In this document: piece after piece, positions 8,084 through 15,799 of the stretch | Numbering within the stretch: the stretch's first letter is position 1 | How the letters are laid out: every line of letters starts with the position of its first letter | From: an uncultured Bacillota bacterium | Lineage (GTDB): Bacteria; Bacillota; Clostridia; Lachnospirales; Lachnospiraceae | Direction: 5' to 3' | Length of the DNA: 20,917 bases | Assembly (NCBI GenBank): GCA_905200905.1 | Contig: CAJKMA010000050.1 | Coordinates: forward strand, 1 to 20,917 | Notes under the pieces: model-generated | What the model saw: the letters and a program-made list of their open reading frames with translations, nothing else | Told to the model about the DNA's origin: nothing | The model's database searches: none | Program-made: the position numbers and the translations under genes

Positions 8084-8320
8084 TTAAAAGTTCAGATTTA
8101 ATACCAACGCTAAAACAAAGAACAAAACTCCCATAATCTTTGTTACTTTTACCAAAGTACCTTCCATTGAGCGCCCTTTGTTTTTACCCCAATAGGTATC
8201 TGCCATACCGGCAATACTTCCTAATCCCTGTGATTTTCCCTCCTGCATAAGAACAATCACGGAAAGTCCGATACAATCAAAAATAAAAAGTACTGTTAGC
8301 ACAGTTCTTAAAATCTCCAC
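8084..8320 (-). CDS. secG: Preprotein translocase subunit SecG
   Basis: SecG is the small auxiliary subunit of the SecYEG channel. The 78-residue protein has two membrane helices (about 3-25 and 56-76) joined by the conserved loop QEGKSQGLGSIAGMADTYWG. Length and loop motif are typical. The start codon is GTG with AGGAGG 7 bases upstream. It lies 55 bases after eno and before rnr, an arrangement commonly found in Firmicutes. Confidence 0.96.
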   Translation of the reverse strand: MEILRTVLTVLFIFDCIGLSVIVLMQEGKSQGLGSIAGMADTYWGKNKGRSMEGTLVKVTKIMGVLFFVLALVLNLNF

Positions 8321-8375
8321 GGTTACACCTCCTAATTATCAAGCATTTCAAGTGTAACACAGGAATGCTAGGATT

Positions 8376-9704
8376 TCAACTGTTATTTTTCTGAAAAGGA
8401 TTTTTATAAACAGCCAATTCTCCCAGTGTGTCCTCAATTGCTAAAAGCCGATTGTATTTCGCAGTCCGTTCTCCCCTGCAGGGCGCACCTGTTTTAATCT
8501 GCCCTGCATTTACTGCCACCGCTAAATCTGCAATAAAGGTATCTTCACTTTCTCCGGAACGATGAGAAATCACTGTATGATATCCAGACATCTGTGCCCG
8601 TTCTATGGCATCCATGGCTTCTGACAGAGTTCCAATTTGATTTACTTTAACCAAGATGGCATTTCCTGCATTCTGCTCTATACCTTTCGCCAGACGCTTT
8701 TCATTGGTTACAAAAAAATCATCTCCCACCAACTGCACCCGCTTCCCAAGCCTCTTTGTCATCATGCTCCATCCTTCCCAGTCCTCTTCCCACAATCCAT
8801 CCTCAATGGAAACCAGAGGAAATTCCTGTATTAGGCTTTCGTAATAATCCACCATTTCGCTAGCTGTCCTTATGATTTTATGTCCTGTCATGGTTGATTC
8901 TCCCGGAAAATAATAAAACTTTTCCTGTTCCTCATACAACTCGCTGGCTGCTGCGTCTATGGCAAAACAAATATCCACTCCAGGCTGGTATCCTGCCTGT
9001 TCCACTGCTTTTTCCATAAGTTCCAGTACCTCCCTGGCACCTTTGATATCTGGTGCAAAGCCTCCCTCATCCCCAACTGCTGTAGAAAGCTGGTTTTCCT
9101 TCAAAATTTCTTTCAATTTCTGATAAACTTCTGCACACATGCGAAGTCCTTCCTTAAAACAGCAGGCACCTGTAGGCATAATCATAAACTCCTGGAAATC
9201 TACTGTATTGTCTGCATGCTTTCCTCCATTTAGGATATTCATCATAGGAACCGGCATTCTTCTGGCGTGAACCCCTCCCAAATATTGAAACAACGGCATC
9301 CGCATGGCTTTTGCTCCTGCATCTGCTGCCGCCAAAGATACTCCAAGAAGCGCATTGGCTCCCAGCTTTTCTTTATTCTCTGTTCCATCTGCCTGCAGAA
9401 GTAATTTGTCCAGCCACCCTTGCCTTAGCACATTTTCTCCTAAAACAGCCTCCGCAAGGTCTGTATTCACATGTTCTACCGCTTTTTGTACTCCTAATCC
9501 TTGGTATCTTGCTTCCTTATCCCTTAATTCCAGGGCTTCAAATTTTCCTGTAGATGCACCGGAAGGTACAATGGCTCTTCCTGTATAGCCATCCCTTCCT
9601 ACTATTCCTTCTCCTACGGTTACTTCTGTTTCTACTGTAGGATTTCCTCTGGAATCCAGAACTTCTCTTGCGTACACGCTTCTGATGGGTAAATAACGAT
9701 TCAT
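8376..9704 (-). CDS. eno: Enolase
   Basis: Enolase converts 2-phosphoglycerate to phosphoenolpyruvate. The 442-residue protein is full length. It carries the N-terminal REVLDSRGNPTVE motif, the substrate loop GASTG (49-53), H163 in GGKHADN, general acid E213 in GDEGGFAP, Mg ligands D250, E301 and D328, general base K353, and the SHRSGESEDT signature near 380-389. Its start has AGGAGG 8 bases upstream. It lies downstream of gpmI but past that gene's terminator, so it probably has its own promoter in 9710-9878. No convincing -35/-10 pair was found there. Confidence 0.98.
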   Translation of the reverse strand: MNRYLPIRSVYAREVLDSRGNPTVETEVTVGEGIVGRDGYTGRAIVPSGASTGKFEALELRDKEARYQGLGVQKAVEHVNTDLAEAVLGENVLRQGWLDKLLLQADGTENKEKLGANALLGVSLAAADAGAKAMRMPLFQYLGGVHARRMPVPMMNILNGGKHADNTVDFQEFMIMPTGACCFKEGLRMCAEVYQKLKEILKENQLSTAVGDEGGFAPDIKGAREVLELMEKAVEQAGYQPGVDICFAIDAAASELYEEQEKFYYFPGESTMTGHKIIRTASEMVDYYESLIQEFPLVSIEDGLWEEDWEGWSMMTKRLGKRVQLVGDDFFVTNEKRLAKGIEQNAGNAILVKVNQIGTLSEAMDAIERAQMSGYHTVISHRSGESEDTFIADLAVAVNAGQIKTGAPCRGERTAKYNRLLAIEDTLGELAVYKNPFQKNNS

Positions 9705-9878
9705 AGCGATTCCCTCCTGATTTTCTGTTTTCCCATCTTTTGTATGCTAACAGAACCATTCCTTTTTGTACTGCTTTTTCCTTTGCTTATGATTACTGTT
9801 TCCTAATTCCTACATTCCATGCAAAAATACCAGAACCAAAAGTGGCAAAAATTGCCTATAAAGCCCAATACATAGAAA

Positions 9879-9915
9879 GACCTTGAAAACTACATTTTCT
9901 GTACTTCTCAAGGTC
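9879..9915 (-). terminator. Terminator after gpmI
   Basis: On the minus strand GACCTTGAGAA pairs with TTTTCAAGGTC around an inner small stem (TACA with TGTA), followed by TTTCT. It begins 11 bases after the gpmI stop. It separates gpmI from eno, although read-through is possible. Confidence 0.75.
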
Positions 9916-9926
9916 CTGTTATCACT

Positions 9927-11468
9927 TTATTTTTTAATTAGCAAAGATTTTCCTGTCATTTCCTCTGGCTGTTCCATTCCCATTAATTCAATGAGTGTTG
10001 GAGCAATATCTGCCAGGCATCCGCCTTCACGAAGTGTATAAGCAGGATCTGCATTGACTAAGATAAATGGTACAGGATTTGTGGTGTGTGCAGTAAATGG
10101 AGCACCTGTTTCATAGTCTAAAAGCTGCTCTGCATTTCCGTGGTCTGCACAGATAAACATCTGTCCGTTTACTTCTTTGATTGCTTCTACTGCTTTTCCT
10201 ACACATTCATCCACAGCTTCTACTGCTTTGACTGCTGCTGCCTCAACACCTGTATGGCCTACCATATCCGGGTTCGCAAAGTTAATGATAATCACATCGT
10301 ATTTATCAGATTTGATTGCTTCTACCAGTTTATCGCAAACTTCATATGCACTCATCTCCGGTTTCAGGTCATAAGTAGCTACCTTTGGAGATTTTACCAG
10401 GATTCTGTCTTCTCCTTCATTTGGTTCTTCTACACCACCATTGAAGAAGAAGGTAACATGAGCATATTTTTCTGTTTCCGCAATACGAGCCTGTTTCAGA
10501 CCGTGTGCTGCCAGATATTCACCAAAGGTATTGTTGATGGATACTTTATGGAAAGCAACATCTTTGTTCGGAATGGTTGGATCATACTCTGTAAAGCATA
10601 CATAAGTCAGATCCAGTCTTTCTCCTCTGTCAAAGCCCTGGAAATCATCGTCACAGAAAGCTCTTGTGATTTCTCTTGCACGGTCAGGACGGAAGTTGAA
10701 GAAAATTACAGAATCTTTGTCCTGGATTCTTCCTACTGGTTTACCATCTTTTACAACTACGGTAGGCATAACAAATTCATCTGTCTTTCCTGCCTCATAG
10801 GACTCTTTTACTGCACAAACTGGACACTCTGTCTGTACACCTTCTCCTTTTGTAAGAGCTTTATATGCCAATTCAACACGGTCCCAGCGATTATCACGGT
10901 CCATTGCATAGTAACGTCCCATAACAGAAACAACTTCTCCTACGCCCAATTCTTTCATTTTATCGCGCAGTTCCTTAATATACTCTTTTCCGCCTGTCGG
11001 AGGTGTATCTCTTCCATCCAGGAAACAATGAACATAAACTTTTTCCAGTCCTTCTCTTTTTGCCAGTTCCAGAAGGCCATAAACATGTGTCAGATGGCTG
11101 TGTACACCACCGTCTGATACCAGACCAAATAAATGAAGTGCGGAAGCATTTGCTTTTGCATTTCTTACTGCTTTTAATAAAGCTTCGTTTTCAAAGAATA
11201 CACCATCCTGAATTTCTTTGGTAATTCTTGTCAGCTCCTGATAAACAATACGTCCTGCACCCATGTTCAGATGTCCTACTTCTGAGTTTCCCATCTGTCC
11301 ATCCGGAAGTCCTACTGCCATACCGCTGGCATTTCCTTTTACAAACGGGCATTCAGCCATTAATTTGTCCATAACAGGAGTTTTTCCTTCGCACACTGCA
11401 TTAGCTTCACACTTTTCATTTAATCCATATCCATCCAGAATCATTAATACTGTAGGTTTTTTATTCAT
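9927..11468 (-). CDS. gpmI: Phosphoglycerate mutase, cofactor-independent (iPGM)
   Basis: This enzyme interconverts 3- and 2-phosphoglycerate and uses two Mn ions. The 513-residue protein belongs to the alkaline phosphatase superfamily. It has D12 in LMILDGYG and the nucleophile S62 in GQMGNSEVGH, numbered as in the Bacillus enzyme. It also has HCFLDGRDTPP, FFNFRPDRAREITRAF, the metal-binding NPDMVGHTG, ADHGNAE, and AHTTNPVPF near the end. It is full length, with GGGAG 7 bases before the ATG. It is followed by eno, which takes its product. Only about 28 bases separate it from the large hairpin that ends the upstream ABC operon. Confidence 0.98.
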   Translation of the reverse strand: MNKKPTVLMILDGYGLNEKCEANAVCEGKTPVMDKLMAECPFVKGNASGMAVGLPDGQMGNSEVGHLNMGAGRIVYQELTRITKEIQDGVFFENEALLKAVRNAKANASALHLFGLVSDGGVHSHLTHVYGLLELAKREGLEKVYVHCFLDGRDTPPTGGKEYIKELRDKMKELGVGEVVSVMGRYYAMDRDNRWDRVELAYKALTKGEGVQTECPVCAVKESYEAGKTDEFVMPTVVVKDGKPVGRIQDKDSVIFFNFRPDRAREITRAFCDDDFQGFDRGERLDLTYVCFTEYDPTIPNKDVAFHKVSINNTFGEYLAAHGLKQARIAETEKYAHVTFFFNGGVEEPNEGEDRILVKSPKVATYDLKPEMSAYEVCDKLVEAIKSDKYDVIIINFANPDMVGHTGVEAAAVKAVEAVDECVGKAVEAIKEVNGQMFICADHGNAEQLLDYETGAPFTAHTTNPVPFILVNADPAYTLREGGCLADIAPTLIELMGMEQPEEMTGKSLLIKK

Positions 11469-11496
11469 AATTGTCTCCCTTCTCTTGTATAAAAAT

Positions 11497-11565
11497 ACCG
11501 ATTCCCTTTCGTGTGAGAATCTGTCTTATTTCCAAAGACATTTTATCACGAAACCTGGAATCGGT
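11497..11565 (-). terminator. Large nested hairpin ending the ABC transporter operon
   Basis: ACCGATTCC (11497-11505) pairs with GGAATCGGT (11557-11565). Inside are a second stem (TTTCGTG with CACGAAA) and a third (TGTCTT with AAGACA on the transcribed strand). On the minus strand the outer stem is followed by ATTTTTAT, a usable U-run. It starts about 10 bases after the ATPase stop and ends about 28 bases before gpmI. It is unusually large for a simple terminator. Confidence 0.8.
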
Positions 11566-11568
11566 AAA
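11540..11568 (-). promoter_or_regulatory. Possible gpmI promoter embedded in the hairpin
   Basis: On the minus strand TTTACC (11563-11568) is followed after 17 bases by TAAAAT (11540-11545), which matches five of six -10 bases. It lies inside the terminator hairpin, and little room for a promoter remains between the hairpin and gpmI. The -35 is weak, so this is tentative. Confidence 0.35.
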
Positions 11569-11574
11569 TAGCTT

Positions 11575-12402
11575 TTATGCCAGAACCTTAGATAAAAATT
11601 CTTTTGCTCTGTCTGTTTTCGGATGATCAAAAAATTCTGCCGGAGAACCGCTTTCTAAAATAACACCTTCGTCCATAAAAAGGATTCTGTTTGCAACTTC
11701 TTTTGCAAATCCCATCTCATGGGTAACAATAATCATAGTCATTCCTTCTTTTGCAAGAGCTTTCATTAAGTCAAGAACTTCCCCAACCATTTCCGGGTCT
11801 AAAGCACTGGTAGGTTCGTCAAAAAGAATCACATCCGGATTCATTGCAAGAGAACGAACAATCGCAATCCTCTGTTTCTGTCCTCCTGATAACGTAGAAG
11901 GATATACATCTGCCTTATCTTCCATGCCGATACGTTTTAACAAATCCATAGCCTGGATACGAGCCTCTTCTTTAATGGCTGCTTTTGTTGTTGTAATTGG
12001 CTCCAGCTCCTGTTTATTTTTGCTGAAGACATTTTTTATCTTACGCACAAAATTCTTTCTTTTCTGCTGCTTTAAATCTTTACATCTTAAATATACTGGG
12101 GCAAGCATGATATTCTGAATCACGGTTTTGTTCGCAAACAGATTAAAATGCTGGAATACCATTCCCATATGACGGCGATGTACATTGATATCAACCTTCA
12201 TATCCGCAATGTCAACACCATTAAAAATAATACTTCCGCTTGTTGGATCTTCCATACAGTTTAAGCATCTTAAAAAGGTACTCTTACCGGAACCTGACGG
12301 TCCAAGGACTACCACGATATCACCTTTATTGATTTTTACACTTACCCCTTTAAGAACTTGGGTATCTCCAAAATCTTTTTTCAGATCAATTACGTCTATC
12401 AC
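11575..12402 (-). CDS. Polar amino-acid ABC transporter, ATP-binding subunit (GlnQ/HisP type)
   Basis: This 275-residue ATPase powers uptake of a polar amino acid. It has Walker A GPSGSGKS (34-41), Q84, signature LSGGQ (171-175), Walker B VILFDE (191-196) and H228. Relatives are about 240-250 residues. The extra length is a basic, low-complexity insert at about 105-140 (YLRCKDLKQQKRKNFVRKIK and onward), between the Q loop and the helix before the signature. The start is GTG at 12402, overlapping the permease end by 17 bases, with GGAG 11 bases upstream. It is the last gene of the operon, and the nested hairpin follows its stop. Confidence 0.95.
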   Translation of the reverse strand: MIDVIDLKKDFGDTQVLKGVSVKINKGDIVVVLGPSGSGKSTFLRCLNCMEDPTSGSIIFNGVDIADMKVDINVHRRHMGMVFQHFNLFANKTVIQNIMLAPVYLRCKDLKQQKRKNFVRKIKNVFSKNKQELEPITTTKAAIKEEARIQAMDLLKRIGMEDKADVYPSTLSGGQKQRIAIVRSLAMNPDVILFDEPTSALDPEMVGEVLDLMKALAKEGMTMIIVTHEMGFAKEVANRILFMDEGVILESGSPAEFFDHPKTDRAKEFLSKVLA

Positions 12403-13096
12403 TCTTTTTCAGGCTCCTTTCTAATAATTTAACTAACATAGAAACTACTAATACCAGGATGATATAAATCATTGCCATTACCAGATACGGCACCATAAAT
12501 TCATAGCTGTTGCTTCCGATATAGTTAAATGCAACGTATAAGTCTGCTGCACCTACAAAGCTCACTACAGAAGTCTCTTTAATCAATGAAATAAATTCAT
12601 TTCCTAATGTTGGAAGAATATTCTTCACTGCCTGAGGAATGACAATCTTCACCATGCTGACTCCAAAGCTTAAACCAACTGCTCTTCCGGCTTCCATCTG
12701 TCCTGCATCAACAGACTGAATACCGCTTCGCATGATCTCTGAAATATAAGCACCACTGTTCAGTCCAAACACCGCCATTGCCACCTGAACTCCTGTCATA
12801 TGCACTCCTAACAAAGGCAACATTACATAATAGAACACCAAAAGCTGTACTACCATAGGAGTTCCGCGGAATAAGGCTACATAAAAGCTGCAGATTCCGT
12901 TTAAAATCCTGGGCAGACGTTTATATTTTGGAAGAACCCGCACTGTTGCGATTAATGTACCAATAAGAATACCAATAATCAAACCGCTGACTGCGATAAG
13001 CAGTGTATTTTGAAGTCCTTCTATTACCTTAACGTAACCGTTCTGCTCCAGAAAAATCTCAATAAACTTATCAATTTTCTGTCCGAAATTACCCAT
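12386..13096 (-). CDS. Polar amino-acid ABC transporter, permease subunit
   Basis: The 236-residue membrane protein belongs to the HisM/GlnP permease family. It has a helix at about 30-52, further hydrophobic segments around 80-110 and 160-180, and a last helix at about 202-224. The cytoplasmic coupling loop EAGRAVGLSFGVSMVKIVIP (about 135-154) docks onto the ATPase. The open frame extends to 13132, but the extra 12 codons lie in an intercistronic hairpin and lack a ribosome site. ATG 13096, preceded by AAGGGAG, is therefore the chosen start. With only one permease gene, the channel is probably a homodimer. Confidence 0.94.
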   Translation of the reverse strand: MGNFGQKIDKFIEIFLEQNGYVKVIEGLQNTLLIAVSGLIIGILIGTLIATVRVLPKYKRLPRILNGICSFYVALFRGTPMVVQLLVFYYVMLPLLGVHMTGVQVAMAVFGLNSGAYISEIMRSGIQSVDAGQMEAGRAVGLSFGVSMVKIVIPQAVKNILPTLGNEFISLIKETSVVSFVGAADLYVAFNYIGSNSYEFMVPYLVMAMIYIILVLVVSMLVKLLERSLKKSDRRN

Positions 13097-13122
13097 TTTT
13101 TCTCCCTTTTCATCTGAAAAGA

Positions 13123-13162
13123 GCTGCCGCATAGTGCTTTTCTATTAGTTTTATGCGACAGC
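13123..13162 (-). terminator. Intercistronic hairpin between binding protein and permease
   Basis: On the minus strand GCTGTCGCATA pairs with TATGCGGCAGC (11 bp with one U-G wobble, 18-base loop), followed by TCTTTTC. It lies 31 bases after the binding-protein stop and 27 bases before the permease start. Such hairpins commonly act as partial terminators or block 3' decay, so that more binding protein than membrane subunits is made. That role is inferred here. Confidence 0.7.
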
Positions 13163-13192
13163 CTGTTTCTTTCTTATTCTGCTAATTTCTTT

Positions 13193-14074
13193 TTACTGCA
13201 TTTCATTAATGGCTTCTGTGATACATTTTGCAGGAGCGGCATCAATGATAACGTATTTAATATTTCCGTTAATCAAATCCTGTACTGCAAGAGAACCATT
13301 TTTATATGGCACACATTCTGCTGGCAGTCCCGGGAATCCCCATTCTTCATCACCTTCGATGTAATACTGTGCTGTTGTTCCTGCCTGTACACCGATTTTA
13401 TCGGATTCAGAAAGTTTGTTTAAAACTTCTTCCACTGCTGCAGCATCCTTACATTCATCAAAAGAAGTATCGCTTGCCGGAACAATCACACGCTGAGATG
13501 CCTGATAATAAGTATCTGTAAAGGTAACGTATTCCTGTCTCTCCTCATTAACGGTCAGACCTGCCATAGCAATATCACATTTCTGCTGTCCTACAGACAG
13601 ACAAACCGCATCAAAATCCATGTTCTGTATTACCAGTTCCTGGTCTAATTCTTCTGCCAGAAGTGCTGCAAGTTCCATGTCGATTCCATAGTAGTCTTCA
13701 CCTTTTGTATATTCAAATGGCTCAAACGCTGCATTGGTCGCTACCACAAGCTGATCTTTTGATGTATCAAGCTTTGCTGATTTTACAGCAGTCGGCTCTC
13801 CATTGGCAAAGAATTTCTCACAGATTTCATCCAGAGTACCGTCTTCTTTGATTTTTGCAATAAAGGCGTTTACCTGTTCCAGAAGTTCCGGCTGAGTTTT
13901 ATCCACACCAAAGGCATATTCCTCATTAGTCAGATCAATTTCAATAGTCTTCACACCTTTTGCAGATTCTTTATCAGCACTTCCGCCCTCTGCTTTCTCC
14001 TTATCACCACCGCAGGCTGTCATAGAGATTGCCATAACTGCAGTTAATAAAACGGTTAATACTTTTTTCTTCAT
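13193..14074 (-). CDS. Circularly permuted amino-acid-binding lipoprotein of the ABC transporter
   Basis: This 293-residue lipoprotein delivers an amino acid to the permease. It has a signal peptide and lipobox with lipidated Cys21 (ISMTACGG), then an acidic linker. Residues about 41-97 (from VKTIEIDLTNEEYAFGV, through IAKIKEDGTLDEICEKFF) match the normal C-terminal end of GlnH-like proteins. The usual N-terminal strand, DQLVVATNAAFEPFEY, begins only at about 107. The chain ends at VIIDAAPAKCITEAINEMQ, where the usual C-terminal segment would follow. All parts are present once, so the fold is permuted rather than truncated. R179 (GLTVNEER) and D278 (VIID), equivalent to the residues that hold the amino-acid carboxylate and amino group, are kept. 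The frame extends to 14098, but ATG 14074, with AGGAGA 8 bases upstream, is the likely start. Confidence 0.93.
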   Translation of the reverse strand: MKKKVLTVLLTAVMAISMTACGGDKEKAEGGSADKESAKGVKTIEIDLTNEEYAFGVDKTQPELLEQVNAFIAKIKEDGTLDEICEKFFANGEPTAVKSAKLDTSKDQLVVATNAAFEPFEYTKGEDYYGIDMELAALLAEELDQELVIQNMDFDAVCLSVGQQKCDIAMAGLTVNEERQEYVTFTDTYYQASQRVIVPASDTSFDECKDAAAVEEVLNKLSESDKIGVQAGTTAQYYIEGDEEWGFPGLPAECVPYKNGSLAVQDLINGNIKYVIIDAAPAKCITEAINEMQ

Positions 14075-14104
14075 TTTCACTCTCTCCTCTATATTCATTT
14101 ATCC

Positions 14105-14128
14105 ATGCATAATATGCATATTTATTCA
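14105..14128. promoter_or_regulatory. Palindromic operator, ARG-box-like, at the transporter start site
   Basis: ATGCATAATATGCAT (14105-14119) is a perfect palindrome. Overlapping it, TGCATATTTATTCA (14115-14128) matches the ArgR-box pattern TGAATwwwwATTCA at 13 of 14 positions. It lies just after the predicted transcription start (about 14132), a position suited to repression. Control by ArgR is an inference from the motif alone. Confidence 0.45.
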
Positions 14129-14138
14129 ACTGCTTTGC

Positions 14139-14167
14139 ATTATATCAGCTTCTATTCTTCTTTGCAA
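14139..14167 (-). promoter_or_regulatory. Promoter of the amino-acid ABC transporter operon
   Basis: On the minus strand TTGCAA (14162-14167), a 17-base spacer and a perfect TATAAT (14139-14144) form a good sigma-A promoter. The predicted start near 14132 gives a leader of about 58 bases before the ATG at 14074. Confidence 0.75.
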
Positions 14168-14204
14168 GTAGAAAATAATGGTTTTTTCCTGTTTTTTATG
14201 TAAT

Positions 14205-14216
14205 ATATGCATATTT
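14205..14216. repeat. Upstream copy of the ATATGCATATTT motif
   Basis: The 12 bases ATATGCATATTT occur here and again at 14112-14123, 93 bases apart and on either side of the promoter. Both contain the self-complementary core ATATGCATAT. They could be paired operators, or an accident of AT-rich DNA. Confidence 0.4.
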
Positions 14217-14225
14217 TCATGTATA

Positions 14226-15698
14226 TTAATACACCACTACCGGATTATTCACTACGATATTCTCGTAAATGGTGCGGACTGCATCCATAGGTGTATTAAT
14301 GCATCCATGAGAACCATTGTAAAGATAAATATCACCACCGTAACTGCTTCTTTTTGATAAATCATGAATTCCTATACCGCCATTAAAGGGCATCCAATAG
14401 GTTACCGGAGTTTCATATTCGATGCTTCCATCTGGTCTTCTTCCCACAAGAACAGACGGGCTCTTTTTATCTTTCAGTCTCCACACACCACCAGCTGGCG
14501 TGCCATTTCCCTTGTTCGGATTTCCAGTAACAACGGGGGTATCCACCAGACAGGTTCCATTTTTGTAAAACCACATTCTCTGCTCACTGATAGAAATCTC
14601 CACATAGGTTCCATTCATATCATTGCCACCGTATTTCTGGCCTTGCTGCAACCACACAGCTTCTACCACACCGCCTGTTCCTGCATTCAGAACCTGCATC
14701 AATGCTTCTGTTGTTTTATCCTGCCATACTCTCCAGCCATAATCACCTGTGGTAAGATGTACCGTATATCCTCCTGAGGTTTGAAAGTCTCTTGGCTTTC
14801 CATAGGTATTATATTTTTCGGACCAGCCAATGACCACAGGTTTTACAACACTTTCATCAAAAGAATAGGTCCCGTCTTCTCCTTGTTTCAGCCAGGATTT
14901 CAGCATATCTCTGGAAATCTGTTCCTGTGTCCCTTGAAAATTCACACTAACCTGTGCTCCTGTGAGTTTGTTCAGATGGTTCATTTCCTGATTCAGTTTC
15001 TCATCACTCTGCAATACTGCTGGTTTGATATAACAGTCTGATTCTTCCAGAGACAGTTCTGTCTTCCTCTCCTCCACTGCCTTCTGAATGGCTGCTGTTG
15101 TCTTTTCTTTATCTAACTTGGTTCCATAGACTTCAGGTGTAATCACATAAGCGGTCCCGTTATCTTCCAGTTTTGCATCCTGAGATGGTGTTCCTGCTCC
15201 TTCCTGAAGGCACTGAAGCTGGTTCACTGCTTCTGTAAGGCTTTCAGAATCATAAAAATTCTCTGCATTTACCTGATACTCCTGATCTTGGAAGATTTGT
15301 ATTGGCCATAACCAGGAATTTTGCTTTTCCTTCACTTTTTCCAGACTCTTATCATCCTGATATGTAATCTTAATGCTTTCTCCTGTAATCACTTCCGTTT
15401 TATTATCTTTTTCCTGAATCGTCAGTGAATATTCTTCTGCACCTTTTTTGATGATATCTTTTATTTCCTGTACCTGCATTCCACTGCAATCATTCCCATT
15501 AATCTTGGTTCCCGGGTAAAATTTATCCTGATAATAATATCCAACAGCACCATATCCTGCTGCCAGGAGCACCACGGCTGTAATCCCAATTCCTATGGCA
15601 ATTTTCTTTGCTGTCTGATTTTTCCTTTTCTTCATATTCTTCTCTGCTTTTTTTAGAGCTTTTAATTTTTCTTTTTTGTTATCCGTTTTTTTCAGCAT
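14226..15698 (-). CDS. Membrane-anchored L,D-transpeptidase with PG-binding domains
   Basis: The 490-residue protein cross-links or modifies peptidoglycan outside the membrane. A Lys-rich cytoplasmic start is followed by one membrane helix (about 31-55). Two regions of the PG_binding_4 type, common in these clostridial enzymes, follow at about 60-345. The C-terminal YkuD catalytic domain (about 363-490) contains H445 in GIGIHDL and the nucleophile C466 in SHGCINTP. The position of the PG-binding regions is inferred from layout and motifs such as YGTKLDKEKT. A GAGGAAG ribosome site lies 9 bases before the ATG. The gene runs toward the ABC transporter, which has its own promoter, and is divergent from the radical SAM gene. 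Confidence 0.92.
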   Translation of the reverse strand: MLKKTDNKKEKLKALKKAEKNMKKRKNQTAKKIAIGIGITAVVLLAAGYGAVGYYYQDKFYPGTKINGNDCSGMQVQEIKDIIKKGAEEYSLTIQEKDNKTEVITGESIKITYQDDKSLEKVKEKQNSWLWPIQIFQDQEYQVNAENFYDSESLTEAVNQLQCLQEGAGTPSQDAKLEDNGTAYVITPEVYGTKLDKEKTTAAIQKAVEERKTELSLEESDCYIKPAVLQSDEKLNQEMNHLNKLTGAQVSVNFQGTQEQISRDMLKSWLKQGEDGTYSFDESVVKPVVIGWSEKYNTYGKPRDFQTSGGYTVHLTTGDYGWRVWQDKTTEALMQVLNAGTGGVVEAVWLQQGQKYGGNDMNGTYVEISISEQRMWFYKNGTCLVDTPVVTGNPNKGNGTPAGGVWRLKDKKSPSVLVGRRPDGSIEYETPVTYWMPFNGGIGIHDLSKRSSYGGDIYLYNGSHGCINTPMDAVRTIYENIVVNNPVVVY

Positions 15699-15752
15699 GA
15701 AATCTAACTTCCTCTTTATCTATTCCCTTATCTAAAAGTTTCATATACGTTC

Positions 15753-15780
15753 ATTCTACTACCTTTTTTTCCAAAATCAA
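15753..15780 (-). promoter_or_regulatory. Likely promoter of the L,D-transpeptidase gene
   Basis: On the minus strand TTGATT (15775-15780), a 16-base spacer and TAGAAT (15753-15758) give a fair sigma-A promoter, 55 bases before the start codon. Confidence 0.5.
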
Positions 15781-15799
15781 GGACTTTTCTCCATTCATC

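Noticed and set aside
9538..9759. 73-codon open frame overlapping the enolase start
   Set aside because: It is basic and low-complexity in an alternative frame across the enolase ribosome site and N-terminus; a shadow.
10140..11117. 325-codon plus-strand open frame
   Set aside because: It is fully antisense to gpmI, and its Phe/Cys/Ser-rich composition is typical of a shadow of a conserved gene.
13096..13132. Extended N-terminus of the permease
   Set aside because: The extra codons come from the intercistronic hairpin and have no ribosome site; ATG 13096 has one.
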